This document shows, piece after piece, positions 22,880 through 32,304 of a DNA stretch of 64,000 nt. Below the pieces are notes generated by a model, which was given only the letters and a program-made list of their open reading frames with translations, was not told where the DNA came from and did no database searches. Each line of letters begins with the position of its first letter. Position 1 is the first letter of the stretch. The DNA is from CAYUVH01 sp964448135 (GTDB taxonomy: Bacteria > Verrucomicrobiota > Verrucomicrobiia > Limisphaerales > UBA8199). Position numbers and translations under genes: made by a program. The DNA lies in contig CAYUVH010000009.1 of assembly GCA_964448135.1 (NCBI GenBank), positions 73,920 to 137,919 of the forward strand. The letters are read 5' to 3'.

Positions 22880-25800
22880 TCACTTGCGGAGCCGGTAGAA
22901 AACACTGCCATTTCCCAGATCCATGGGGATGGTGATCTGGTTGCTGCTCACCCCGGGGACCGGATGCCAGTCGGCGGCATTGGTGGTGATGCCGGGGGGG
23001 GCGTTGTTGGTTTCGGCTTCGAGAATGTAGGTGCTGTACGCCGTGCTCCACGACAACGTAAGGTTGCTCCCGGAAACCGAATTGGTCAGATACGGCGGCG
23101 TGGCCGGTTCGGTGCCGACAACCTCGATGTTCCAGTCACCCGAGGTGATGGAGTTCGACCAGAGCAGTCCCGACCCGAGCACCGGCAGGTTGGTGCTGGC
23201 AAACGAATGCACGTAAGCGGCGGCATGCAGGAGCGTGAATTTGTTTCCGGCGCTCAGGGCGGTATTCCCCGCGAAATTCACCGTCAGGCTGCCGCCGAGA
23301 TCGATCGTGCCGCTGGTTGTGGTGATTTTGTCCGCCGCGAGGGTGATGTTGGTCTTGGTGATGTCCATCACGGTCGCCCCGGCGAGATTGACGCCGCCAC
23401 TGACCGTAAGGGTCGCCGCAGCGCCGGTGAGACCAGGCGCAACCGTCGTGCCGGAGGGTGAAGTGACGATGCCAGTAATGGTCCCATTTCCCTTGAGCGT
23501 TTGGGTGTTCGCGAGCGTCAAGGTTTGGTCCGTTCGCTTGCTGGCGTCCAGGGTGCCGCCCGCCATGGCGATGTTCGCGGCGCGCGTGACGGACGCATTG
23601 TTGCTTAGAATCACGGTGCCGGTCTGCACGCGAAGATCACCAGAAAATGAATTCGACGCGGTGAGGAGCAGCGTGCCGACGCCGGTGCTGGTGTTGCCGC
23701 CTTCGGTGTGGCCGCCGGGGGCCTTTGCCAGAGTGCCACTCCCGCCGATTTCACCATCCACCACGAGCGTCATCGTGGTGGCAAAGACATCGAACACATT
23801 GCTGCCGCTCAGATTGATGGGCCCCTGCAAATCGGTGTACGGCGGGTAGGATGCGCTGAAGAACCGGCCCATGATGCAGCCGTTCGTCATCGAGATGGGC
23901 TTATCGAGCACCGTGGGGCCGTTGTGACAGAATTCGACCGCGGCGTTGCTGCGGATAATAAGGGTGTTCGTGTTGGCGCCGAGGTTTACGTAGGCCTGGA
24001 TGCTGAGGATGCCCCCGAGGCAGTCGATATTTCCCAGGCCGGTGTTCCACGTCCAACTTGAATTGTAGCTGGTGAAGGAGATCTGGTTGGTGCCGGCCTT
24101 GGTGAGATTGTAGCCATTGGCACGCAGGCCGGGCTCGGTGCTGGTCGAGTTGAGGGCACTGAGATCCCAGCGGGTGGTGCCGCCGAAGGTGGTATCGCCC
24201 GTGAGCGTAACATCGTTCAGTGCGTTGCCCTGGGAAGCGCCGCTGTTGATGATGGCGCCCGCGGAATTCACACCCGAACCGGAGGCAATGATGGGTTCGT
24301 TGCCGAGATTGAAACCGTTCACGTCCAGCGTGCCGCCGTTCGTGAGGACAGTGACATCCGCGGTGCTGCCCAAGGCGAGGGCGTTGCCTGCGCGTAGAAT
24401 GCCCTCGTTCACCGCCAGCGGCCCGCTGAAGGTGTTGGCGCCGGACAGCACGGTGGTGCCAGGGCCGGTCTTGAACAAGTTTCCATACTGGCTGATCAGC
24501 GCGGTGATGGTTTGCGTGCCGCGAGGTTTGAAAGTGAGCGTGCCGTAATTCTGAACCTCCCCGGTCCCGATGCCCCCGTTTGCGGTTGAGCCGTCACCCA
24601 CCTGGACCGAGTACAGGGCATTGATGACTGTCCCGCCCGAATAATCATTGGTCGTCAGCAGCGTCAAACCGCCGCTGGTGTTCGCCGTCAGGCCGCCCGC
24701 GCCGCTGAGCTTGCCGCTGCCGCTGAAGGTGTAAGCATTCGTGCCGGTGACGACAACGGATGTAGGTATGAGCGTGCCGACCAGGCTTACGGGCGGAGTC
24801 GCAGAACCGTTATCGTCGAACGTCACGGCATCGAGATTGTAGAACATCTCGGTGTTCGGACCGGCGCCGGCATTCCAATTCGACGAAGTAATCAAGTTCC
24901 ACAGATTCGCCGCACCATCGCCCGACCACGTTAAAGCGGCCGAACCGCTGCCGCCAACGGTGAGGGTGAGCGTGTTCGGCGTGTTCGTATCGAACGTGAA
25001 CGTGGAGCGGCTGTTGGCCACGCTGCCGCCGACCGCAATGTTCACCGCGGGATCGCCGACGAAGGTGCCAAACGTGGCGATGACATACGTGCCATTTGCA
25101 AAGCCAGCTACGGGATTAATGACCAAGGAGTTCGTTCCATCGAGTTCCAGCGCGCCGCTCACGGCAATGGAGTCGCTGCTGGAGCCGAGATCAAGCTTCA
25201 GAGATGAATTGGTGAGCGTCATGCCGCCAGTCACCTTCAGAAGTCCCGATGTGCCCACGCCCGCCGGCGCCAGCGATTCCCCGGCATAGGCCGTGAAGGT
25301 CGTCGCCGGAGCACGCGCGACAATGTTCGTGGTGGAAAGCGTGTCGTAATTGGTGATGCTCGCGACACCGATGTTGAGGTTGTCCACGGTGATATTGCCG
25401 GCAACGGAATCCCCGCTTGGTTTCAGGTTCACCAAGGCCCCATTGGTGACCGTGAGCGTGGTCGTGCTGACATCAGCGCCGCCGTCCACGATGTTTCCGG
25501 GCACTGTAACGGTGCCGGCATTCACGTTCAGGGTTCCAGTGGTGGTGTCGCTATTGCCCGCGGCAAGGAATCCCAGGCGGATATCCGAGCTGACTTTGAG
25601 GAGGCCGGTGCCGTTCACATTGACGGTGCCGCGGCCCACGCTGCCGCCGCCGAAAGTTTGGTAGCCGATTTCGACGGTCGTCGCATCGATTGTGCCGAGG
25701 TTGAAGGTCAGCGTGCCGGTACCGTCGCCCGTCGCGTCCACCGTCTGGCCTTTGCCGACATAAAGGGTGCCCACCGTTGCGTCGACGGTGCCGCCGGTGA

Positions 25801-26704
25801 GGTCAATCAGGCCGGTGGCGCCGGTTCCGCTCGCGGAACCAAGATCCTCGCCGATATACCAGGTGCCGCGGCCCGTGCCGGCTTTGTTGCGGAATTTTGC
25901 CGTAGGGCTCGCAAGGCCGGTATTAAAATTAAGCGCGCCGTTGCCTTTGCGGCTGCCGATACGCAACGTGTCCACATTGATGCTGTTCGTCTGGCCGAGG
26001 CGGAAAGCGCTTTGGGCACCGCCGTTGTTGAAGGACTCGGACACCGTGATGGAAGTGGCCGTGATCATGTTCGTCCGCGCCAGCAAAATATCACCGCAGG
26101 GGCGGTTGTTGCTGAGGCTGGTGTTGCCGTCGGAATTGATGGCCAGGTTGATGGCGCTCAAGCTGGCGGCGAAGGTATCCAGGCCGACGAGGTTCAAGGT
26201 GGCCTTGTAGGAACCAGCGAGGCCGGTGTTGTTGGTGCCCTGACAGACGATGAGCGTGCCCGTGGTGTTCGTGAGACCAAAGGTCGCATTGCCTTGAATC
26301 GTGGCGACGACGGTCTGATTAAAGTTTGGCCCCGCCTGCCCGGTGCCGACAAACATCGCCGGCGTGGCCCCGGAACCGGAGACGACCAGGTTGTTCGTGA
26401 GGCGGACATTGTGAAACCCGGACGTGTTCGTAAAGCGGATGGATTTCACCGCGTTCGCAAACGCGGCGTCCACGATGTTGTTGGAATTGCCGCTCGGGCC
26501 GGAAGTACCGGTGGCGTCCAATGAGCCAAAGACAACGTCGTCAGCGGTAGTCGGTTTGGACGGCGTCCAATTGGCATTGTTACTCCAGAGTTTGTCGCCG
26601 GCCACGCCGTTCCAGGTCTTATCCGCGGAGAAAATCTGCGTGTTAGTGAAAAAACCGAGAAGGATGGTTAGTGAGAGGATGCCCCGAATTCTACAGTGCC
26701 GCAT
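22880..26704 (-). CDS. Exported autotransporter-associated beta-strand repeat protein
   Basis: 1274 residues. A signal peptide lies at about 1-27 (GILSLTILLGFFTNTQIFSA), then WNGVAGDKLWSNNANWTPSK, the usual start of these beta-helix proteins. Gly/Thr/Asn-rich passenger repeats follow, including TIGR02601-type units such as GNLFKTGPGTTVLSGANTFS and VNEGILRAGNALALGS. There is no autotransporter beta-barrel at the C-terminus; instead a short beta-rich module ends in GSVFYRLRK. It is probably a surface or extracellular beta-solenoid of unknown binding target. Very low Cys and Lys content fits an exported repeat protein. It is the only gene between the operator-like array and argG. Confidence 0.88.
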   Translation of the reverse strand: MRHCRIRGILSLTILLGFFTNTQIFSADKTWNGVAGDKLWSNNANWTPSKPTTADDVVFGSLDATGTSGPSGNSNNIVDAAFANAVKSIRFTNTSGFHNVRLTNNLVVSGSGATPAMFVGTGQAGPNFNQTVVATIQGNATFGLTNTTGTLIVCQGTNNTGLAGSYKATLNLVGLDTFAASLSAINLAINSDGNTSLSNNRPCGDILLARTNMITATSITVSESFNNGGAQSAFRLGQTNSINVDTLRIGSRKGNGALNFNTGLASPTAKFRNKAGTGRGTWYIGEDLGSASGTGATGLIDLTGGTVDATVGTLYVGKGQTVDATGDGTGTLTFNLGTIDATTVEIGYQTFGGGSVGRGTVNVNGTGLLKVSSDIRLGFLAAGNSDTTTGTLNVNAGTVTVPGNIVDGGADVSTTTLTVTNGALVNLKPSGDSVAGNITVDNLNIGVASITNYDTLSTTNIVARAPATTFTAYAGESLAPAGVGTSGLLKVTGGMTLTNSSLKLDLGSSSDSIAVSGALELDGTNSLVINPVAGFANGTYVIATFGTFVGDPAVNIAVGGSVANSRSTFTFDTNTPNTLTLTVGGSGSAALTWSGDGAANLWNLITSSNWNAGAGPNTEMFYNLDAVTFDDNGSATPPVSLVGTLIPTSVVVTGTNAYTFSGSGKLSGAGGLTANTSGGLTLLTTNDYSGGTVINALYSVQVGDGSTANGGIGTGEVQNYGTLTFKPRGTQTITALISQYGNLFKTGPGTTVLSGANTFSGPLAVNEGILRAGNALALGSTADVTVLTNGGTLDVNGFNLGNEPIIASGSGVNSAGAIINSGASQGNALNDVTLTGDTTFGGTTRWDLSALNSTSTEPGLRANGYNLTKAGTNQISFTSYNSSWTWNTGLGNIDCLGGILSIQAYVNLGANTNTLIIRSNAAVEFCHNGPTVLDKPISMTNGCIMGRFFSASYPPYTDLQGPINLSGSNVFDVFATTMTLVVDGEIGGSGTLAKAPGGHTEGGNTSTGVGTLLLTASNSFSGDLRVQTGTVILSNNASVTRAANIAMAGGTLDASKRTDQTLTLANTQTLKGNGTITGIVTSPSGTTVAPGLTGAAATLTVSGGVNLAGATVMDITKTNITLAADKITTTSGTIDLGGSLTVNFAGNTALSAGNKFTLLHAAAYVHSFASTNLPVLGSGLLWSNSITSGDWNIEVVGTEPATPPYLTNSVSGSNLTLSWSTAYSTYILEAETNNAPPGITTNAADWHPVPGVSSNQITIPMDLGNGSVFYRLRK

Positions 26705-26879
26705 AATATCCTGAACTATTTAAAACTTAAGGGCGAAGGCTAATTCGGGAGTAGAACATAGTAAAGCCACTTTGATTTTGTTCTGCTCCGGCGTGTGCCT
26801 GGATAACCCGCTCTGCCAAGATCCGCAGGTCTGTTTTCCGCTTTGCGTTTTGGCGGCATTTCGCGCTTAATCCCCCGCC

Positions 26880-28106
26880 ATGAAGATTGTTTTAGCTTAC
26901 TCGGGCGGTCTGGACACCTCGGTCATTCTCGCCTGGATCAAAGAAAAGTACGACGCGGAGATCATCGCCTATTGCGCCAACATCGGCCAGGCGGAGGAAC
27001 TCAAAGGCCTCGTGCCCAAGGCCCGCAATACGGGCGCTTCCAAATGCATCGTCGCCGACCTGCAGGAGGAGTTCGCGCGCGACTTCATTTTCCCGATGAT
27101 CCAGGCCAGCGCCGTTTACGAGAGCCAGTATTTTCTGGGCACCAGCATCGCCCGGCCACTGATCGCCAAGGGCATGGTGGAACTCGCGCTGAAGGAAAAG
27201 GCGGCTGCCATCGCGCACGGAGCGACCGGCAAAGGCAACGATCAGGTGCGCTTCGAACTGACCGCCGCCGCGCTCGCACCGGACCTCCAAGTGATCGCGC
27301 CCTGGCGTGACGAACGATTCCGGGCGGACTTCCCCGGTCGCGCGGAGATGATCGCCTACTGCGCAAAGAAGAAGATTCCCGTGCAGGCCTCGGCGAAAAA
27401 GCCATACTCGATGGACCGCAACCTCCTGCATATCTCCTTCGAAGCCGGCATTTTGGAAGATCCGTGGCTGGACGCTTTCGATCCGAAGAACAAAGACATG
27501 TTCATCCTGAGCAAATCCCCCGAGGACGCGCCGGACAAGTCGGAGTATGTGACGCTCGATTTCGTGAAGGGCGACTGCGTGGCGGTGAACGGGAAGAAGC
27601 TGAATCCCCTTGGTGTCATGCGCGCGCTGAATGCGCTCGGCGGCAAACACGGCGTCGGTCGCGTGGACCTTGTGGAAAACCGTTACGTAGGGATGAAGTC
27701 GCGCGGCGTCTACGAAACGCCCGGCGGCGCCATCCTTCACTTCGCGCACCGGCAGATGGAAACGCTCACGATGGATCGGGAAGTCATGCACTTGCGTGAC
27801 TCGCTGATTCCGCGGTATGCGGAGTTGGTGTATTACGGGTATTGGTTCGCGCCGGAACGGCTGGCGCTGCAGGCGCTCGTGACCGAGAGCCAGAAGAACG
27901 TAACCGGCACGGTGCGGGTGAAGCTCTACAAGGGCAATATCATGGTCGCCGGCCGCAAGTCGAAGGTGAGCCTGTACAATCCGGCGATCGCCACGATGGA
28001 GGCCGACCCGACGAAGGCTTACAACCAGGATGACGCGACTGGCTTCATCCGGTTGAACGCGCTGCGCTTGAAGGTTGCGGCGAAGGTTCACGGCAAGAAG
28101 AGATAA
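26880..28106 (+). CDS. argG: Argininosuccinate synthase
   Basis: 408 residues; ligates citrulline and aspartate using ATP in arginine synthesis. The P-loop AYSGGLDTSVILAWIKE begins the protein and fixes the start. HGATGKGNDQVRFEL, KPYSMDRNLLHISFEAG and NRYVGMKSRGVYETPGG are family signatures and intact. Full length and cytoplasmic. Not clustered with argJ, which lies 24 kb away on the other strand. It converges on recN across a palindromic repeat. The 175-base upstream spacer shows no obvious ARG box. Confidence 0.98.
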   Translation: MKIVLAYSGGLDTSVILAWIKEKYDAEIIAYCANIGQAEELKGLVPKARNTGASKCIVADLQEEFARDFIFPMIQASAVYESQYFLGTSIARPLIAKGMVELALKEKAAAIAHGATGKGNDQVRFELTAAALAPDLQVIAPWRDERFRADFPGRAEMIAYCAKKKIPVQASAKKPYSMDRNLLHISFEAGILEDPWLDAFDPKNKDMFILSKSPEDAPDKSEYVTLDFVKGDCVAVNGKKLNPLGVMRALNALGGKHGVGRVDLVENRYVGMKSRGVYETPGGAILHFAHRQMETLTMDREVMHLRDSLIPRYAELVYYGYWFAPERLALQALVTESQKNVTGTVRVKLYKGNIMVAGRKSKVSLYNPAIATMEADPTKAYNQDDATGFIRLNALRLKVAAKVHGKKR

Positions 28107-28120
28107 GCGTTCTGGCTGCC

Positions 28121-28192
28121 GGAGCGCCCGTCTCTGAACGGGCGAGTTACCGTACATCCTTATCAACGCGCCCGTTCAGACACGGGCGCTCC
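28121..28192. repeat. Palindromic repeat family C between argG and recN
   Basis: GGAGCGCCCGTCTCTGAACG (continuing GGCG) is the inverse of CGCCCGTTCAGACACGGGCG (continuing CTCC). Each arm is also a small hairpin (CGCCCGT with ACGGGCG). The element ends at the base before the recN stop codon, 14 bases after the argG stop, and could terminate both genes, though there is no T-run. Confidence 0.85.
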
Positions 28193-29878
28193 TTACACTT
28201 TCAGCATCGCCGCCGCGTGCTTGCGCGCCGAATCGGTCTGGCCGCCAAGCATACGTGCCAGTTCCGTGACCCGCTCGCTCTCGGATAACAACGAAATCTC
28301 CGAGACGGTTCGCCCGCCCTTGACTTGCTTCGACGCCAGGTAGTGCGCAGTGGCCGCGGCCGCCACCTGCGGCAAGTGCGTCACGCATAGCACCTGTCGC
28401 TTGCGGGCGATCTGACGCATCTTTTCGCCGACGGCATTGGCGGTTTCGCCGCCGACGTTTGCATCCACTTCATCGAAGACAAGCACCGGCACCTGGTCCT
28501 CCGCGGCCAGCACGGTTTTGAGCGCGAGCATCACGCGGGCGAGTTCGCCGGAGGAGGCAATGGCGCGCAGCGGGCGTACGGGTTCGCCGGGGTTGGGCGC
28601 GAATTGAAACTCAATCGTGTCAAAACCACTCAGAGGCGGTTCACCGTTTTTCGCAGCCGGGGCCGGGAAATCCGCGCTGGTCAGCCCCACTTCAAAACGG
28701 CTCTGTTTGAAACCCAGGTCAGCCAACTGCGCGCTCACCGCCTTCGACAACTGCGGCAGCAGCTTCTTGCGTTTCGATGAGAGCGCGCTGCCGGCCTTCT
28801 GGATTTGTGAATCAATCTTTTCCAGTTCGGCATTAAGCCGGGCCAGCTCCTCGTCGCGCTGTTCCAGGCTTTGCAATCTGGTCCGCGCTTCCTCGCCAAA
28901 GGCGATGACCTCGGACAGATTGGTGCCGTACTTCCGTTTCAGGGAATGGATCAGGTTCAGACGCTCTTCCAATTCCTTCAAGCGGGCCGGGTCCACGTCC
29001 ACCTTGTCCGCGTAGCGCGACAATTCCGCCTGTAATTCGCGCAACGCCGAGACTGCCTGTTCATGAATCGCACCGAGGTTGGCTGCCGAACTGTCGACTC
29101 GCTGCAAATCGTGCAAAATCCGCCCCACGGCACCTGCCTGCGTGAGCAGCGAAGTCTCGCTTTCGCCGAGGGCATCCAGGGCCGCCTGCCCCAGCTCCAG
29201 CAACCGCGCTGCGTTGCTCGCGCGCTGGTAATCCTCCGTCACCTGCTGCTCCTCGCCTGGCTGCAATCGCGCGGCGCTGATTTCGTTCGCCTGGAACCGC
29301 AGCAGCTCCAACTGCCGCGCATAGGTCTGCTCGTCCACGATCAGGGCGGCCTTTTCCGCGATGACTTTCGCGCGTCGTCTGACCATTTCCGCGAAGGCCG
29401 CCCGCTCCTCTTCCAATTTCCCAAATGCATCCAAAATATCGAGCTGGCGCCCGGCGTTGAGGAGGGATTGATGCTCATGCGGTCCATGGATATCCACCAG
29501 CCATTCGCCCATCGTGCCCAAAATGTTCAGCGTGGTCGGCGTTCCATTGATGAACTGGCGATTGGTGCCACTGGTGGTAAAAACGCGCTTCACCAAGAGC
29601 TGCCCGTCCTCGCACGGTTCCAATCCATTCTGGTCCAGAAACTGAGCGAGCGGCGCTTTGAGTTTGCTGACGTCAAACACCGCCTCGATGGAGCAACTGT
29701 CGCTCTCGCCACGAATCTGCCCGCGATCGGCGCGTTCGCCCAGCACCAGGCTCAGCGCCCCGATGAGGATGGACTTTCCAGCGCCCGTTTCGCCGGTGAT
29801 CACATTGTATCCCGGCTGAAAATCGAGCGTCAGGTCCGGCACCAAGGCCAGGTTTTTGATGCGCAACGTTGTCAGCAT
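28193..29878 (-). CDS. recN: DNA repair protein RecN
   Basis: 561 residues, SMC-like ATPase for double-strand break repair. Start MLTTLRIKNLALVPDLTLDF is the family norm. Walker A is GETGAGKS; a long coiled coil lies at about 160-370; the signature and Walker B region is SSGELARVMLALKTVLAAED followed by VLVFDEVDANVGG; RQVLCVTHLPQVAAAA follows. Full length and cytoplasmic. Usually SOS-regulated elsewhere; no LexA box was identified here. Convergent with argG. Confidence 0.97.
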   Translation of the reverse strand: MLTTLRIKNLALVPDLTLDFQPGYNVITGETGAGKSILIGALSLVLGERADRGQIRGESDSCSIEAVFDVSKLKAPLAQFLDQNGLEPCEDGQLLVKRVFTTSGTNRQFINGTPTTLNILGTMGEWLVDIHGPHEHQSLLNAGRQLDILDAFGKLEEERAAFAEMVRRRAKVIAEKAALIVDEQTYARQLELLRFQANEISAARLQPGEEQQVTEDYQRASNAARLLELGQAALDALGESETSLLTQAGAVGRILHDLQRVDSSAANLGAIHEQAVSALRELQAELSRYADKVDVDPARLKELEERLNLIHSLKRKYGTNLSEVIAFGEEARTRLQSLEQRDEELARLNAELEKIDSQIQKAGSALSSKRKKLLPQLSKAVSAQLADLGFKQSRFEVGLTSADFPAPAAKNGEPPLSGFDTIEFQFAPNPGEPVRPLRAIASSGELARVMLALKTVLAAEDQVPVLVFDEVDANVGGETANAVGEKMRQIARKRQVLCVTHLPQVAAAATAHYLASKQVKGGRTVSEISLLSESERVTELARMLGGQTDSARKHAAAMLKV

Positions 29879-29947
29879 GGCGGTTTCGCGCGAATGAATC
29901 TGGTTGCTGGGGCTGGGTTCGGCAAAAGAAAAAGCAATGATTCTCTC

Positions 29948-30382
29948 TCAGGCAAGGATGTCTATTCCATATTGCGGCGCGAGGGCTCGCATGCGGGCAA
30001 TATCCTCGGGCGTGGGTTTGACGGGGCGGGAATCCAGGCCGGGCATTTCGTGGCCGACGGCCTCAAAAAATTTTTCAATCCCGGCCGGCATGCCGATTTC
30101 CAGCACGCGCGCGTCCTCTGAACCTGTGTTGCGAAAGTAGTGGGGAATGTCCCGCGGCGCGAAAAGCGATTGCCCCGAAGCGATGCGTTGCGGCTTTCCA
30201 TCCAGGTAAATTGTTATCTCTCCGGTCAGCACCAGAAATGTCTCGTCCTCGCGATGATGCACATGCGGCGGCGGACCGCCGCCGGCCGGGATGACGGCTT
30301 CCATGATGGTGTACTGCCCGCCGGTTTGCTCGCCGGACAGCAAAATCGCGACTCGATCACCGGCAACAGAGATGATTTTCAT
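29948..30382 (-). CDS. Cupin-domain protein
   Basis: 144 residues forming one cupin barrel. Motif 1 has the metal ligands: PPHVHHREDETFLVLTGEIT gives His, His and Glu, and motif 2 contains the fourth His in FAPRDIPHYFRNTG. This is the quercetin-dioxygenase-like/mannose-isomerase-like type; a sequence this short cannot name the substrate. It overlaps the stop of the upstream FAD monooxygenase by four bases (ATGA), so the two are translationally coupled and probably act on the same aromatic compound or polyketide. Confidence 0.88.
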   Translation of the reverse strand: MKIISVAGDRVAILLSGEQTGGQYTIMEAVIPAGGGPPPHVHHREDETFLVLTGEITIYLDGKPQRIASGQSLFAPRDIPHYFRNTGSEDARVLEIGMPAGIEKFFEAVGHEMPGLDSRPVKPTPEDIARMRALAPQYGIDILA

Positions 30383-31938
30383 ATTGGATTCAGAATGCTC
30401 GTCATGGTTTTGGCAATTTCACCCTCCAGCGGCGCCCGCCGCCAACGCGCGCCCACGTAACCATCCGGGCGCACCAGCACGCAGCCGCCGGGTTCCAAAC
30501 CGTAAGCCGCGGCGAATCCGGAAGCCTCCGGCAAGGTGTGAAGGGAAACTCCGGGGACCGCACCCGCGGCTTTTTCAGCGCAAAGCAATGTGAAGTCCTT
30601 ACCCAGCAAATCGAAGGTGGACTTCGTGCTTTCGAGTTGGTGGTACGGCGCGCGGGAACCCGGCCGGGCGTTGGGGAAATAATCGTTCACCGCATCCTTC
30701 CGTGCCACGGGATCGGTCCCGTCAGGAACGAGAGCGCCCGCCGAATATTCGATGCCCAGATCGATTCCCAACCGCGAGCCGCGCCGTCCATTTTCGGCGA
30801 TCAATTTTTGCACTTCGTTCCAATCCTGTTTGATGGCCGCCTGCACTATGCCAAAAACCTCGCCGGCGTTTTTGTTGGTGTGCTCCAGCACCCAGAGCGC
30901 GGCGCCGCGTCGTTCCGTGTCGTAGGTGTCCAGCAAGGCCGCCGAAGCCTGCCCCTGCACCACCGCGGCGAGTTTCCACGCGAGATTGTGCGTGGATTGC
31001 AGGCCGTTGTTCAGACCGAGGCCGCCGGCAGGCGACATGCGCGCGGCGGAATCGCCGGCAAACAACACGCGCCCGTGGCGGAATTTGCGACTCACCTTCG
31101 GACTCATCACCCACGGGCTGATGCTTAAAACTTCCACGGGCACTTCCGGCATTCCCGAACCCTGACGAATTAGAGCCGCGAGTTTTTCAGCGGGGAACAT
31201 CTCCGCAGTCTCTCCGGGCTGCAGAAAATGGTGCATCAACCAGAGTTCCTCGCCATTGACCGCAACGAAAAACGCGATCAACTCCTCGGACAGCACATTC
31301 AGGAGCATGCTGTGACGACCGCTCATCCGCGGGCCGTAGGGAGCGCGGAAGAAAACGTTCAGAAAATGGCCCATGTCACCCGGTCCATCGCTTTCGATAT
31401 TCAATCCATGCCGGATTTGGCCACCGGCCCCGTCGGCGGCCACCAACCAGTCCGCAGTCCACTTTTGGCCGCCCACACTGAATTCCACGCCGGTTTCACC
31501 CGGCTTCACTCCGCTCACGTCCTGACTGAACCGCACACAACCCGGAGCCGTTTTTTCGAGCGCGTCGAAAAGCACTTTCTCGGTGAGCGTCTGCGGGCAA
31601 TGAAATGACGGACCTGGTGAGAGCGGCGAGACCGGGTCGGTCAGCGGAATACGTCCCCATTCCTCGCCGACAAATGACTTCACGAAGATGGTCAGGCACA
31701 CCCCGGGAGCTTCCGCGAGATGCCGGCAGGGTTCGTAGAGCGCGTCGAACACCCCCAGTTGCTGGAGAATTTCCGAGGAACGCCGCGAAATGCCCATGGC
31801 TTTCGGATGCGTGGAGAGGCCAGACTTTTTTTCAAAGACCGCGCAGGGGATTTTGCGTTGCGCCAGCTGCAGGGCCAGGGCGAGCCCGCAAGGGCCGCCG
31901 CCGACGATGGCCACGGGGACATGGTTGGGTTTGGTCAT
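30379..31938 (-). CDS. FAD-dependent aromatic monooxygenase (PheA/TfdB-like)
   Basis: 519 residues, class A flavoprotein hydroxylase. The FAD-binding GxGxxG is in VAIVGGGPCGLALALQL; the DG motif is WLVAADGAGGQIRHGL; the GD motif is VLFAGDSAARMSPAGGLGLN; LAWKLAAVVQGQASAALLDT is the usual following helix. A thioredoxin-like C-terminal domain of the TfdB group occupies about 410-505. It hydroxylates phenolic or polyketide substrates using NAD(P)H; the substrate is unknown. It is the first gene of a two-gene operon with the cupin. The upstream 366-base spacer contains a simple repeat. Confidence 0.93.
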   Translation of the reverse strand: MTKPNHVPVAIVGGGPCGLALALQLAQRKIPCAVFEKKSGLSTHPKAMGISRRSSEILQQLGVFDALYEPCRHLAEAPGVCLTIFVKSFVGEEWGRIPLTDPVSPLSPGPSFHCPQTLTEKVLFDALEKTAPGCVRFSQDVSGVKPGETGVEFSVGGQKWTADWLVAADGAGGQIRHGLNIESDGPGDMGHFLNVFFRAPYGPRMSGRHSMLLNVLSEELIAFFVAVNGEELWLMHHFLQPGETAEMFPAEKLAALIRQGSGMPEVPVEVLSISPWVMSPKVSRKFRHGRVLFAGDSAARMSPAGGLGLNNGLQSTHNLAWKLAAVVQGQASAALLDTYDTERRGAALWVLEHTNKNAGEVFGIVQAAIKQDWNEVQKLIAENGRRGSRLGIDLGIEYSAGALVPDGTDPVARKDAVNDYFPNARPGSRAPYHQLESTKSTFDLLGKDFTLLCAEKAAGAVPGVSLHTLPEASGFAAAYGLEPGGCVLVRPDGYVGARWRRAPLEGEIAKTMTSILNPI

Positions 31939-32304
31939 TTGGTTTTTGCTTCGATGGAAATTTTTTCAGCCGGATTTACCTGTATCTACCCGGATTTACC
32001 CGGATTTACCCGGATCAGGTTGATCTCCCAGGCTGGCGAGCCGGCCACTCTGCGGACCCGAAAAACCCGTCGCTGGCCGGTTGCGCACTACCTGAGCTCA
32101 ATTTGAATCCTAATACTTTCATCCTGTCGGAAACGTATACAAGTCACATGGACAACGGCAGACCAAGTGAAAAAATGACGGAGGCGACAAAAATAACCCA
32201 AGTGACACAAACCGTCGCTTCCCCGGGGCCTGAACGGCAGGTCGGCGCGGCGCTTGATTCCAGGATTCATTTTCCGCCATCGAGTGCTACACTGGCGGCG
32301 AATA
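31939..32304. other. Intergenic region, 366 bases, no gene seen
   Basis: Divergent spacer between the monooxygenase and MBL-fold genes. It holds a 10-base-period GGATTTACC array (listed separately) and short frames with no codon-like character. Promoters for both genes should lie here but none is clear. Confidence 0.6.
31971..32020. repeat. Tandem CGGATTTACC repeat, period 10
   Basis: Five consecutive 10-base units: CGGATTTACC, TGTATCTACC, CGGATTTACC, CGGATTTACC, CGGATCAGGT. Three are identical. It lies 32 bases upstream of the monooxygenase start on its promoter side. Confidence 0.85.

Noticed and set aside
26892..28166. Open frame (424 codons) antisense to argG
   Set aside because: argG is unambiguous on the other strand; the antisense frame has no recognisable feature.
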